From Haematococcus lacustris (lineage: Eukaryota > Chlorophyta > Chlorophyceae > Chlamydomonadales > Haematococcaceae), in the NCBI GenBank assembly GCA_030144725.1, contig JASKMD010000008.1:20410029-20474028 (forward strand): 64,000 bases of DNA. The letters are read 5' to 3'. Shown one piece after another: positions 1 to 10,815 of this stretch. Both the position numbers and the translations under genes were made by a program. Numbering within the stretch: the first letter of the stretch is position 1; each line of letters starts with the position of its first letter. Under the pieces are notes generated by a model that was given only the letters and a program-made list of their open reading frames with translations, was not told the DNA's origin and did not search any database.

Positions 1-2195
1 CCGTGCTCACTCCCCTGCGACCACCCCAAACCCAAACTTGTAGTTGCTGTGCAAGTGGTCCAGCTCCCCAGACAACACGAAGTTGATCCCTGGGCTGAAG
101 CGCTCCTCCAGGAACGCCGTCACAACGCCGTTGGTGTCAATCTTGCCGCGCAAGCGACACTGGCGCAGCGTCGCGTCGTACCCCAAGGTGGCGGTGGCCT
201 CGCGCGTGGCGAACTGCCACAAGAAGTCGGTGGCGAGCGTGACCTTGTCGTTGACCTTGTGCGCGTACTGAAGCGACAGGATGCCTGTCGTAGCCACCTG
301 CCAGATGCAGCGATACACGCCTTGGCACAGGCAAACCATCTCACTCTGTCACGTGCACTTCATGTCCTGCTGCTTCCTCGCACAATGTCAGCATGGACTG
401 ATGTGGCATGGCTGAGCATGATGCAAGGCTGAGAGGATCATCCACAAACTGTCATCAACATGAAGATGCCCCCACAGGCAGCCCCCATCACGCAGGAGGC
501 AGCTGACGACCACCCAGCAATGCTCAGACCTGCATCATCCCTTGTCACGCTAAGCCACCACACCTGGCTGCCCATGATGGCTTGCCCGCACACAGCACCG
601 GCAGACCCATGTGTCATGGCCATGTGCATGTCTCTCCAGCACCCACTAGAAATGGCATCTCTAGATGACACTGGTGAGACAGCCCAGGCAACCTAGGCTG
701 CTGGTCCTGCTGCCTACCACCCTGGCTGGCTGCCCATGACGAGTTCGAGCTCAACCAAGTGCATGCATGGTTCACAGCATCCTGCATGATGCCCGACAGC
801 CCACCTGCATGGTGGCCACATGCTTGGTGCCCTGGTGGCGCATGGCGAGGCCCACCCCGCTCTTCAGGTTGGAGTGCAACCAGAAGAACTCCCCGCCCGC
901 TGACAGCCGTGGGGTGAGAGACTGGAAGTAGTTGAGGCCCAGGAAGGAGGGGCTGCCCAGCTTCAGCTGCGCGTTCCAGTCCCCACCCTTCAGGTCTGTG
1001 TCCAGCATGGCTTGTGACTGGCCAGGCTCGCCAGACAGCTGCAGGTGCAGCTTCATGGCCATCCACTGCGCAAGGTCATACTTGATGCGCCCTGACAGCC
1101 GCCCCTCAGTGGTAATCCGCCCCAGCAGCATGTAGCGGTCGGACACCACATTGGCTCCAAACTCGTAGTGGCCCATGGGGGTCTTCAGCTGCTGCCTGCC
1201 TCCGGTGGCCAGGTCCATGTTGCCCATGAACAGGGAATGTGATAAGAAGAAGTTGGGGTTGAGGGGCTTGTTAATCTCAAACCGCATCCCCTCGAACAAA
1301 TCAGGCTTCAGCGCCATCATCACTTCCCGCTGGATGTCCTCATACTTCACAGGCGCTGGCAGCTCTAGATAGCTGGGTCGCTCATTCTTTAGCGCGGCTG
1401 CTGCTGCCTGACCGATGTTTGTGAACGTCGGCAGAGGCGGAGGCGCGGAACTCTCCGCTTTGCTGGAGATCAGGCCCATCGCGGCTCACACTCCAAGCCT
1501 GCAGCCGTCCCAGCCCAGTTAAGCCGCTGGGTCACACATGGCAGGCCACAATTTGTGCAGAGAAACGGCAACAACTGCACAATAAGCCCATCCTTTCGCG
1601 GCGAGGTCCCGCTGACAGCGATGTCGGTGGTAAGCGCCGGCAGAACGCCTACAACTGGCAGTGTCTGCCAACCAAGACCAGCCCAAATGGGTCACTTACA
1701 CCCATAACTTCGCCTCAGCGTTGCGTCCAGTCCTGGCTAGCTTCCTCCATGCTGAGGGCAGAGCAAAGATAATCACAGCTCATCTACGCCCCTACGATGC
1801 CCCTGCACCCAGGGGCGATCGGCCCAGTCACCACCGTGATGAAGGCCGCTAGGCCACAGCTTAAAGAGGGGCATGTGCAGTAGGATGATGGGCAGCTGGA
1901 AGAACAGCTGGCGCAGCACCCAGAGCAATTGCAAGGGCAGCAACAGCAGGGATACACCCTGGGGGTGGGGCGGAAGATGGAAGTACATGAGCATTGGGGA
2001 CAGCTGAACCCACCTTACACCATACTCACTCAGTGCACCTTCTGCAGTGCTTTGACAGGCTTTCAATGAGCCATTGGAGCCTCTGGTGGCTGAGTGTGGC
2101 TGCTTTCCGCTACCAGTAGAGTGCACAATCTTTCCCACGTGCTTGTGACCTGCTGGCATGCATGTGTGCGCTGCCTTGCCTTGTACGCACTGTTT
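1..2195. repeat. Left arm of TOM40 inverted duplication
   Basis: This segment matches the reverse complement of about 7185-9367. From position 1 to about 2000 the two arms differ at only a handful of single bases, for example 71, 344 and 531. The inner 190 bases are clearly more diverged, roughly 80% by eye. The arm runs off the left edge of the window. It contains a complete TOM40 gene and its promoter. The arms could be a true palindrome or a mis-joined haplotype. Confidence 0.9.
7..1479 (-). CDS. TOM40: TOM40 mitochondrial import pore, copy 1
   Basis: Predicted beta-barrel channel of the mitochondrial outer-membrane TOM complex, through which nuclear-encoded precursors enter. I model two exons, 1479-805 and 297-7. 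Their junction is CAG/GTGGGC at the donor and TGGCAG/GTGGCT at the acceptor, in phase 0. The product is 321 residues, close to the roughly 310 of plant TOM40. The start MGLISSK is followed by a short Pro-rich segment, then the family-typical stretch KYEDIQREVMMALKPDLFEG and alternating beta-strand pattern to a C-terminal strand ending GFGVVAGE. The other copy at 7888-9360 encodes essentially the same protein. The two genes face away from each other. Family assignment rests on recalled similarity, not a search. Confidence 0.9.
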
Positions 2196-2258
2196 CTGGC
2201 AATGTTGATGATCATGTGCTTGCTCAGGTTTCTACTTACTCTGGTCTTAGAGTGTCCA

Positions 2259-3431
2259 TCACCGCCATAGAACGTCACCACAGCAACCATCTAGACCGCA
2301 AGCCTCCCAGCCTTCCAGGCCACCAACCAGGCCTGCAGCATGGTGCCCAGCATCGCCTCCTGGCCGTGCATGGGGTTTGGAGCTAGTCCTGGCCAAGGCT
2401 ATTGAGGCAGCCGTTGTGGCCAAGCATGCCATCCACAAGCATGCAAACCAGATCTTCAAGACAGACTACCTGGCCAGCAAGAAGCGCAGTTTGTAGGCAA
2501 ACCCTCACTGATGGGGTCAGTGTTTGTGCATGAGCACTACACACACACCCTGCCCCCATCCCAGGGAGCTTCCAAGCCCTCTGGCCTCTCTGGCAGCAGC
2601 AGCAGCCCAGCAGCAGGCCTCTGTGGCCCCTCTGGCAGCACCAGCAGTAACAAGCAAGCACCAGCTTCTATAGGCGAAGGCCTAGCTGGCCTGCGGGCGT
2701 TTAGGTTCACACAGCCACCCACATGGGCATGGGGTTTGACTTTGGCGCCATCCTGGCAGTTAGCGTTGCCTCGGAAGTGTGAGATTATGATGGCTCACCT
2801 CAACACTAAGCGGTGGAATTATAACATCAAGCTCCAGCTGCAGGACCTGGCAGCAGCCAGCCCAGCAGGCACCTCCCTGGCGGCCTTCCACTGGCATGTG
2901 GCCATCACCCTGGCCACCTGGGATGCAGTGTGGGACGAGGTGTGCCACTGGCAGGGGGGAGAGGTTGACCCAGAGGCTGATGAACTCCTCCCATGTGACC
3001 ATGTTATCATCGTGCGCATTGTCTGTCTTGTGTGCCATGCACTTGCAGGAGAAAGCAGCTCATGCGTCCTAGCAGCGGTGGGCGACACGCAAACAGCTGG
3101 TGGGGTTCTTTGGCAGTGCTTGCATTGGCCCGTGGGGAGGGTGCAGGGCCAAGGCCGTGTTGCAGGCCTGCCGCAAGGTGGTGGGGAGAGGCCCAACAGC
3201 GGCAAGCAGACAGACAGGTTGCCTGGCAAGGTAGTGACAGTAGATGAGCTCCGCACCAGCAGAGTCAGCTCAGCTATGAACAACCCCCAGCCTTGTGAGG
3301 CGGGGCTGGACCGCAGCAGTTGGAAGCCCCAGCCAGGTCAGGTGCAGCACCGCTTGTTGCGGTCAGCCTGGAGCAAGCGCTTTGTGGCGCCAGTGCGGGG
3401 GCTCATGTGGTGCCCCTTCTCAGAACAATAA
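2259..3431 (+). pseudogene. Fanzor copy A, decayed, lacks RuvC-III
   Basis: Remnant of a TnpB-like RNA-guided nuclease (Fanzor). The RuvC-I counterpart GFDFGAILAVS is read from 2735 in a different frame from the downstream part, so there is a frameshift. The middle helical region (RWNYNIKLQLQDLAAASPAG, then ATWDAVWDE) and the RuvC-II motif VTVDELRTSRVSS near 3240 match the other copies. The frame ends at RGLMWCPFSEQ. Just beyond that point other copies carry the Asp-Arg-Asp RuvC-III motif, but here a LINE-type tail begins. Catalytically dead as written. Confidence 0.75.
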
Positions 3432-3442
3432 TGAGAACTTGC

Positions 3443-3490
3443 AGTCAGGTGTTCCCAACTAACAGAGAATGTCAGGAAACCGACCCTTGG
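3443..3490 (+). repeat. LINE-type 3' tail at end of Fanzor A
   Basis: The stretch containing GTGTTCCCAACTAACAG and then GTCAGGAAACCGACCC recurs at 14210-14255 after a LINE-like coding end, and in reverse at 21617-21644. It is probably the 3' untranslated end of one non-LTR element, inserted into or recombined with Fanzor A. Confidence 0.5.
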
Positions 3491-3564
3491 CAGTAGGACG
3501 GCTGTAACTTTGCACTCACCGCGCCTGAGAATGAAATAGCTAGAATGAAACAGCTCAAGGTGAA

Positions 3565-3827
3565 ACAGCCCTCTTGTCCCTCACTAGGGCCTCCAGTTGA
3601 GCCGGATCAGAAGTACCTACTAGCAGCCACTAGCAGCCACTAGCAGCCACTAACTAGATCCGAATCAAACAGTGTTATTGGGCTGTGTGGAGTAAACCCG
3701 GTGCACATGGCACAGGAGCCGCCTACCACCTACACCATTGCCTGACCCGAGGGCTATGATGTAGAGTTGGCATGACAAAACATGCACTAATTGTAAGCTG
3801 ATGACAGCTCAACAAAGGGGGCACAGA
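3565..3827 (-). other. Conserved 3' flank of Fanzor B (omega-RNA candidate)
   Basis: Reading on the minus strand from the Fanzor B stop, about 260 nt are alignable with the 3' flank of Fanzor E (48759-49017), although neither segment codes. The block ends with a core resembling GATCCGGCTCAACTGGAGGC, then CCCTAGTGAGGG, then about 15 more bases. Similarity to the other copies stops abruptly there. By analogy with TnpB, whose guide scaffold comes from the 3' end of its element, this may be a guide-RNA scaffold. That role is inference. Confidence 0.55.
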
Positions 3828-5472
3828 CTACTGTGCCTCAGCAGGCTGCTGCTGCTGCTCCTGGGCCTTGGGGGGCTTGTCGCGCAGCCGCTTGTAGCCC
3901 AGGCCTGGGTGTTCCTTGCCCTTGGCTGGCAGAGCTCCCTGGTCTGGCCAGTAGCACAGCTCCAACGGCCGCCACCTGCTCTCCCCAATGCGCTGCATGT
4001 TCAGCGCTGCATTGCAGTCCCTGTCTACCCACCTGCCTGGCTGTAGTGCTGGCTTTGCCTTGGCAGCCTTGCCCTTGCCCTTGCCCTTGGTGGGCTCAGC
4101 TGCCGGCTTGCTGCGCTTGGCTGGAGGGGGAGTGCTGGGCCCTGGATCTGAGGCTGCTGGCTGTGTGGCTGCCTGGCCGCTGCGTGGGGCCTGTGGGGGC
4201 TTGCGGGGGGCCACTACAGGGCACCACATCAGGCCCCGCACTGGCTGGCCACGCTCCTGGCTCCAGGCTGGGCGCACCAGGCGGGGTTCCACCTGCCCTG
4301 CTGGGGGCTTCCAGCCTACAGGCCTTGTGGCACTGAGTTTGTTCAGCTCCTCCTCACAGGGCTGCTGGCCATTCACTGCTGAGCTGACCCGGCTGGTGCG
4401 GTGCTCATCTACAAGCACCACCCTGCCCCGCAGCTGGTCTGTGCCCCTGGTGGCTGACATGGTGGCATCAGGTTAGGTATGGCACAGTCAAGCACTCTTT
4501 CGTTTTGTGCCCAACCACCACCTCTCAGTCCCTTACCCTCCCTCCCTCCCACCTACCCACCCACCCACCCTCACCTTGTTGAAGAACTGCTCCAGCGCCC
4601 GGTCCTGGGCTCCGTACAACCTCAGCCGCTGCCGTGCCCACTTGGGGTCCAGGTACACCTCCTACACCGCATCCCAGGTGGCCAGGGTGACGGTGATGTG
4701 CTTCAGGTTGGCCACCAGGGAGGTGCCGGCTGAGCTTGCTGCTGCCAGGTGCTGGAGGTGGGGCTTGATAGGTGCTAGCCACCGCTCTGTGTCACGGCGG
4801 GCATTGTTCAGGCCGCTGTCATGCTTCACCTGGCCCTTGGTCAGCCTAGCTGGGCCCTGGCAGCCTTGGCGTACAGCTTGACAAAGCGCTCTGCAGGTCA
4901 GGTCAGGTCAGGTACAGGTCAGGTGTAGGTCAGGTATAAGGTCAGGTCAGGTCAGGTCTAGGTCAGGTCAGGTCTAGGTCAGGTCTAGGTCTAGGTCAGG
5001 TATAAGGTCAGGTCAGGGGCCCGGGGTAGGGTAGCCCACCAGGCAGGTGAGAAAAATGCGCAATACAAACAGCGAAGCGATGAAGCGGAGCTGGGAGTGG
5101 ACCTCAGCCCGCAGCCGGAGGTGCTCCCGCAGCTTGCGCCTGGTCTTCTTGCAGCCGCGCAGCACTGCGCCCTCAGGGACCTTGATGACCTGCAGCCAAG
5201 CGAGGTTGCCATTTTGACAGGCCAAGACACAAGGCGGGGTCAACACAAACAGTGCGGATACACATAAGGCGGGGCCGTCACCTGACGTCTACGCGTGGTC
5301 CAGCCATCCCGACGCTCCTGTCGTTGCTTGCCTTGGGCGGAACGAGACGCTGCGATGGAACCAACAGGAGCGACGGGTTATCACACAGCGCGTAACTCAC
5401 GTAGCCCACAGTCGGCTGGGGACACGAACCTTTATGTTTCTTGTCGCTACCCTTCCGCTTCTTCTTAGCCAT
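3828..5472 (-). pseudogene. Fanzor copy B, internally deleted
   Basis: Exon 1 starts at 5472 with MAKKKRKGSDKK, a nuclear-localisation-like basic run, and probably splices at CAG/GTGACG (about 5280) to an exon beginning near 5189. That exon holds the helical part LRAEVHSQLRFIASLFVLR. After a GGTCA-rich intron the copy jumps from GCCAGGGCCCAGCTAGGCTG directly to CCAAGGGCCAGGTGAAG. It therefore lacks the whole RuvC-I region; the joint shares GCTG with both parents. A TAG replaces Trp in ATWDAV-stop-EVY. The final exon (4460-3828) is open and keeps RuvC-II VLVDEHRTSRVSS and RuvC-III VDRDCNAALNMQ, ending in a Gln run. A non-autonomous derivative. Confidence 0.75.
4885..5012. repeat. GGTCA-type repeat in a Fanzor intron
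   Basis: Irregular tandem GGTCAGGTCAGG and TAGGTCAGG units. The same intron position in copies E (47036-47130) and F (55100-55190) has the complementary CCTGA-rich sequence, so the repeat belongs to the element and not to the host. Confidence 0.7.
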
Positions 5473-5539
5473 CACGCGATGCGCAGTGCGACGGGCGGTG
5501 GCCTTTTCTAGCAACTTGGGTTTCCCATGAAAAATAGAC

Positions 5540-5800
5540 GGTTGTGTGACCGCTGCTGTATCCACAGCCCTGGCCTTTTGCTGTGCCCTTACTCGGGCCA
5601 CCAGCACAATTCCACTGGGCGCCATGGAGCCCCCCCTGCTAGCTGGAGGTTGAGTGCTGAGCTGCAGTCCCTGTCCACCCATCTGCCAAGGTCCCCAGGG
5701 ATGGCCTGCTTCACCCAGGGGCACCACATGCGGTCCCGCAGTGGCACCTGAAACCGCTGGCTCCTGGCTGACTGCAATGAGCGGTCCTCAACCTGAGCTT
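5540..5800 (-). pseudogene. Fanzor copy C, 3' fragment
   Basis: The minus strand encodes RDRMWCPWVKQAIPGDLGRW, then VDRDCSSALNLQ and WRPVELCWWPE-stop. This matches the RuvC-III end of the family, closest to copy G (PWLAQATPGKLGKW). Nothing of RuvC-I or RuvC-II remains nearby. It sits head to tail with copy B on the same strand, less than 100 bases upstream of B's start codon. It could be a truncated insertion whose arrival supplied B's upstream sequence. Confidence 0.7.
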
Positions 5801-6334
5801 ACTCGGGGCTTATAGCCTTCAGGCCTGGTGAGCTTGCTGCGGTCCAGCTTCCTCTCGCAGGGCTGGGGCTGTTTCACCTTGAGAATTCACCTGGTTTCAC
5901 CTGGTCTTAGTCACTATAATGCCCTATAATGACCAAGGCTGTAACAGAGCAAGGTTGCACACACCTGGATACGGTCAGGCTAAGGAGGTCATGTTTACAA
6001 TAGAATGCATTACCATTTTGACATCGTAATCCTCAACTTGAGTAGTTCCCATTGTCCCATGATTAATTATCCCATGACTGGCAATCCTCATGCAACAGCA
6101 ACTCAGGTTTGTGGTGCTTGTTAGGCTGATGGCCACCCTTCCCTGAGCTGCCTAGATCCAATGCCTTCAATGCGCAGAGGCCAGGAAGCTGAGGGAGGTG
6201 CTAGTGCCGCAGTGACTGCCGCTGCTGGCGCTGACAAAGTTCAAGTTCAAATCATCACTCCGTGAAAGTCAGCCGCAAAACCCCGTGTCTCTTGAAAAGG
6301 TCACAGCCGACATGAAGCCACAGCCAGCACCACC

Positions 6335-7061
6335 GGCGGGGCGGGGCGGGGCGGGGCGGGGCGGGGCGGGGCGGGGCGGGGCGGGGCGGGGCGGGGCGGG
6401 GCGGGGCGGGGCGGGGCGGGGCGGGGCGGGGCGGGGCGGGGCGGGGCGGGGCGGGGCGGGGCGGGGCGGGGCGGGGCGGGGCGGGGCGGGGCGGGGCGGG
6501 GCGGGGCGGGGCGGGGCGGGGCGGGGCGGGGCGGGGCGGGGCGGGGCGGGGCGGGGCGGGGCGGGGCGGGGCGGGGCGGGGCGGGGCGGGGCGGGGCGGG
6601 GCGGGGCGGGGCGGGGCGGGGCGGGGCGGGGCGGGGCGGGGCGGGGGCGGGGCGGGGCGGGGCGGGGCGGGGCGGGGCGGGGCGGGGCGGGGCGGGGCGG
6701 GGCGGGGCGGGGCGGGGCGGGGCGGGGCGGGGCGGGGCGGGGCGGGGCGGGGCGGGGCGGGGCGGGGCGGGGCGGGGCGGGGCGGGGCGGGGCGGGGCGG
6801 GGCGGGGCGGGGCGGGGCGGGGCGGGGCGGGGCGGGGCGGGGCGGGGCGGGGCGGGGCGGGGCGGGGCGGGGCGGGGCGGGGCGGGGCGGGGCGGGGCGG
6901 GGCGGGGCGGGGCGGGGCGGGGCGGGGCGGGGCGGGGCGGGGCGGGGCGGGGCGGGGCGGGGCGGGGCGGGGCGGGGCGGGGCGGGGCGGGGCGGGGCGG
7001 GGCGGGGCGGGGCGGGGCGGGGCGGGGCGGGGCGGGGCGGGGCGGGGCGGGGCGGGGCGGG
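6335..7061. repeat. GGGGC pentamer satellite, about 145 units
   Basis: A nearly perfect (GGGGC)n array of about 727 bp, interrupted once by one extra G near 6642. It translates as GRGGA or PAPPR repeats in every frame but has no sign of coding use. The plus strand has G-runs of four separated by single C, ideal for G-quadruplex formation. It lies in the loop of the TOM40 palindrome. Confidence 0.95.
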
Positions 7062-7096
7062 TCATTGTCAGGTCAGGTCAGGTCATTGTCAGGCTA

Positions 7097-7152
7097 ACAG
7101 CCCCTTTGTCCATCACTAGGGCCTCCATTCGAGTCGGACCAGTTGTAGCCAC
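7097..7152 (-). other. Orphan copy of the Fanzor 3' core motif
   Basis: On the minus strand the sequence reads CTGGTCCGACTCGAATGGAG, then GCCCTAGTGATGGACAAAG and GGGCTGT, matching the 3' cores near 3565, 48957 and 56849. No Fanzor coding sequence adjoins it; the satellite starts 36 bases away. It marks a former insertion end or a recombination product. Confidence 0.55.
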
Positions 7153-7184
7153 TAGCCCATCAACATTGCCATAACCTGTGCGCG

Positions 7185-9367
7185 CAAGGCAAGGCAGCGC
7201 ACCCATGCATGCCATCAGGTCACGAGCACGTGGGAAAGATTGCTGGTCTGCTGGTAGGGGCAAGCAGACACATTCCGCTACAAGAGGCTCCTATGGCTCC
7301 TTGTAAGCCTGTCAAAGCACTGCAGAAGGTGCACTGAGCAAGTAATGCAGTGCGATTGCTGTAAGGTGGGTTCAGCTGTCCCCAATGCTCATGTACTTCC
7401 ATCTTCCGCCCCACCCCCAGCTGTTGCTGCCCTTGCAATTGCTCTGGGTGCTGCGCCAGCTGTTCTTCCAGCTGCCCATCATCCTACTGCACATGCCCCT
7501 CTTTAAGCTGTGGCCTAGCGGCCTTCATCACGGTGGTGACTGGGCCGATCGCCCCTGGGTGCAGGGGCATCGTAGGGGCGTAGATGAGCTGTGATTATCT
7601 TTGCTCTGCCCTCAGCATGGAGGAAGCTAGCCAGGACTGGACGCAACGCTGAGGCGAAGTTATGGGTGTAAGTGACCCATTTGGGCTGGTCTTGGTTGGC
7701 AGACACTGCCAGTTGTAGGCGTTCTGCCGGCGCTTACCACCGACATCGCTGTCAGCGGGACCTCGCCGCGAAAGGATGGGCTTATTGTGCAGTTGTTGCC
7801 GTTTCTCTGCACAAATTGTGGCCTGCCATGTGTGACCCAGCGGCTTAACTGGGCTGGGACGGCTGCAGGCTTGGAGTGTGAGCCGCGATGGGCCTGATCT
7901 CCAGCAAAGCGGAGAGTTCCGCGCCTCCGCCTCTGCCGACGTTCACAAACATCGGTCAGGCAGCAGCAGCCGCGCTAAAGAATGAGCGACCCAGCTATCT
8001 AGAGCTGCCAGCGCCTGTGAAGTATGAGGACATCCAGCGGGAAGTGATGATGGCGCTGAAGCCTGATTTGTTCGAGGGGATGCGGTTTGAGATTAACAAG
8101 CCCCTCAACCCCAACTTCTTCTTATCACATTCCCTGTTCATGGGCAACATGGACCTGGCCACCGGAGGCAGGCAGCAGCTGAAGACCCCCATGGGCCACT
8201 ACGAGTTTGGAGCCAATGTGGTGTCCGACCGCTACATGCTGCTGGGGCGGATTACCACTGAGGGGCGGCTGTCAGGGCGCATCAAGTATGACCTTGCGCA
8301 GTGGATGGCCATGAAGCTGCACCTGCAGCTGTCTGGCGAGCCTGGCCAGTCACAAGCCATGCTGGACACAGACCTGAAGGGTGGGGACTGGAACGCGCAG
8401 CTGAAGCTGGGCAGCCCCTCCTTCCTGGGCCTCAACTACTTCCAGTCTCTCACCCCACGGCTGTCAGCGGGCGGGGAGTTCTTCTGGTTGCACTCCAACC
8501 TGAAGAGCGGGGTGGGCCTCGCCATGCGCCACCAGGGCACCAAGCATGTGGCCACCATGCAGGTGGGCTGTCGGGCATCATGCAGGATGCTGTGAACCAT
8601 GCATGCACTTGGTTGAGCTCGAACTCGTCATGGGCAGCCAGCCAGGGTGGTAGGCAGCAGGACCAGCAGCCTAGGTTGCCTGGGCTGTCTCACCAGTGTC
8701 ATCTAGAGATGCCATTTCTAGTGGGTGCTGGAGAGACATGCACATGGCCATGACACATGGGTCTGCCGGTGCTGTGTGCGGGCAAGCCATCATGGGCAGC
8801 CAGGTGTGGTGGCTTAGCGTGACAAGGGATGGTGCAGGTCTGAGCATTGCTGGGTGGTCGTCAGCTGCCTCCTGCGTGATGGGGGCTGCCTGTGGGGGCA
8901 TCTTCATGTTGATGACAGTTTGTGGATGATCCTCTCAGCCTTGCATCATGCTCAGCCATGCCACATCAGTCCATGCTGACATTGTGCGAGGAAGCAGCAG
9001 GACATGAAGTGCACGTGACAGAGTGAGATAGTTTGCCTGTGCCAAGGCGTGTATCGCTGCATCTGGCAGGTGGCTACGACAGGCATCCTGTCGCTTCAGT
9101 ACGCGCACAAGGTCAACGACAAGGTCACGCTCGCCACCGACTTTTTGTGGCAGTTCGCCACGCGCGAGGCCACCGCCACCTTGGGGTACGACGCGACGCT
9201 GCGCCAGTGTCGCTTGCGCGGCAAGATTGACACCAACGGCGTTGTGACGGCGTTCCTGGAGGAGCGCTTCAGCCCAGGGATCAACTTCGTGTTGTCCGGG
9301 GAGCTGGACCACTTGCACAGCAACTACAAGTTTGGGTTTGGGGTGGTCGCAGGGGAGTGAACACGGA
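7185..9367. repeat. Right arm of TOM40 inverted duplication
   Basis: Reverse complement of the 1-2195 arm. The outer 2 kb is almost identical. The inner part (7185-7390) is more diverged and has an extra segment near 7342-7362, while the left arm carries a 12-base insertion near 1950. The loop between the arms is about 5 kb. Confidence 0.9.
7888..9360 (+). CDS. TOM40: TOM40 mitochondrial import pore, copy 2
   Basis: Second complete copy of the outer-membrane import pore gene. Exons are 7888-8562 and 9070-9360, joined CAG/GTGGGC to GGCAG/GTGGCT in phase 0, giving 321 residues with a TGA stop. Differences from copy 1 that I noticed are intronic or synonymous, for example a Phe codon TTT versus TTC near 9143. 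Both copies keep the same start, splice sites and stop, so both look functional. The start is the first ATG, 27 bases after a CTGCAGGC run in a GC-rich leader shared by both copies. A divergent transcript may use the same promoter, since ATGTCGGTG followed by a GTAAGC donor lies on the opposite strand near 7749, but I could not build a gene from it. Confidence 0.9.
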
Positions 9368-9926
9368 AGCTGGGTACTGGCACCTCGATGCAGTTGCTGT
9401 GTGGGTCAGCTAGACTTGGGTGTGATGCTAAATGAGGGGCCTGGAAGGTGGCTGTCTAAGGCGTAGCCTATGGGACGTCTCAACGTGTTGTCAATGCATG
9501 CGCTGATGATAGGGTCGACAAAGGGTTGTTGTGCCTGTACCATGACTCACACAGCCACAGGACACCCAGCCCTCAGCATACAGGTTTGGAGCAAGATCAG
9601 AGGCAGCATAACTACTTAGCTACGCCAGGTCCACTACAGGCTGCAGTTGGGGCACGCCAGGCCGCCAGCGTCCTGCACTTTTGCACTTGTCAAGAGCGTG
9701 TATTTGGCATGCATCCCGAGGGTGCCGACGAAGTAGCCCTGTGAATAAGGTTATAGCTCCTGGGTTTTAGAATTTCAGCTGCCACGTGTAGCACTCATAG
9801 CAGCATAGCTATAAGCATTGCTAGATAGCCCCTGACAGGAGGACCTGGAGCGAATGAAACCGTCGAAAACGAGCGTCGCAGCTGGGACAGCAGCGGAGAC
9901 GCCACTGCTCGTCCAGACATAGTGAT

Positions 9927-10018
9927 ATTCAACATATCCAACCGTTCCACTGTTACGTCATAACGGCTGACGGCGTAAGCGGTGTAAGTCAACCGTTCCA
10001 CTGTTGGATATGTTGAAT
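9927..10018. repeat. Hairpin with internal duplicated motif
   Basis: ATTCAACATATCCAAC at 9927-9942 is the exact reverse complement of GTTGGATATGTTGAAT at 10003-10018. Between them AACCGTTCCACTGTT occurs twice in direct orientation (about 9940 and 9991). It looks like a small non-autonomous element or a folded transcript end. Confidence 0.7.
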
Positions 10019-10076
10019 CAGGTCTCAAGTCACCAGCCCAGCCATAGTGTGTCACCGTTCCTGGGCATGAGGACTT

Positions 10077-10190
10077 GACCCCAGCCACACCCAGTAGTAT
10101 GCGAGTGCAGCCACATTTCGTTTCTCAAGGACTCACTGGTCCGTGCATAAATGTGAATCCTGGCCCCACCCCTGACTCTAACCCTGGCCC
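10077..10190 (-). repeat. Dispersed repeat, copy 1
   Basis: About 113 bp that align, in reverse orientation, with 53803-53920 at high identity, including GGGGCCAGGATTCACATTTA and CTCGCATACTACTGGGTGTG. No coding potential seen. Confidence 0.75.
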
Positions 10191-10540
10191 AGGCCCTTCT
10201 CAAGGATTCACTGCTTCGACCATACGTGTGCATGCACTGCGGCCCCATACCTTTCATATCCCCACACGATGTAGACCTTGCTTCCATTGCAGCATACTAG
10301 CGATAAAGCATGGGCAGGGCTGACATGCACTAGCTTTCCATCTCTGCATTGCCTGGCCCAGCTGCAGGGTGGGGCTGGGGGCTAATTCCTGCTGTGTTTG
10401 ACCCCTGAGCCTTGGCTGGAGGGGAAGCTACGGCTGTGAACACGAAAGCACCGGGTGCTGGCAACAAGCTCCACTGACATTGGCCAGCAGCTTCTGCGGC
10501 CATGCATGCAAGACGACATGTAGGCAGCAGCTTGTATTGC

Positions 10541-10815
10541 GGGCAGGGCAGGGCAGGGCAGGGCAGGGCAGGGCAGGGCAGGGCAGGGCAGGGCAGGGCA
10601 GGGCAGGGCAGGGCAGGGCAGGGCAGGGCAGGGCAGGGCAGGGCAGGGCAGGGCAGGGCAGGGCAGGGCAGGGCAGGGCAGGGCAGGGCAGGGCAGGGCA
10701 GGGCAGGGCAGGGCAGGGCAGGGCAGGGCAGGGCAGGGCAGGGCAGGGCAGGGCAGGGCAGGGCAGGGCAGGGCAGGGCAGGGCAGGGCAGGGCAGGGCA
10801 GGGCAGGGCAGGGCA
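10541..10815. repeat. GGGCA pentamer satellite, 55 units
   Basis: 275 bp of uninterrupted (GGGCA)n, exactly 55 units by position. Open frames through it (Gly-Arg-Ala-Gly-Gln or Ala-Leu-Pro-Cys-Pro repeats) are by-products of the period. G-triplets two bases apart make the plus strand a G-quadruplex candidate. Confidence 0.95.

Larger units (their letters stand above)
9368..10540. other. Intergenic, no gene recognised
   Basis: No open frame here resembles a family I know. It contains a perfect 16-bp inverted repeat (9927-9942 with 10003-10018), a dispersed repeat at 10077-10190 that recurs inverted at 53803-53920, and the approach to the GGGCA satellite. Confidence 0.6.

Noticed and set aside
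1661..1852. 63-residue open frame conserved in both TOM40 arms
   Set aside because: Conservation is explained by the duplication; it starts with GTG and shows no family features.
6285..7097. Open frames of Gly-Arg-Gly-Gly-Ala or Pro-Ala-Pro-Pro-Arg repeats
   Set aside because: Same reason: the GGGGC satellite has no stop in any frame.
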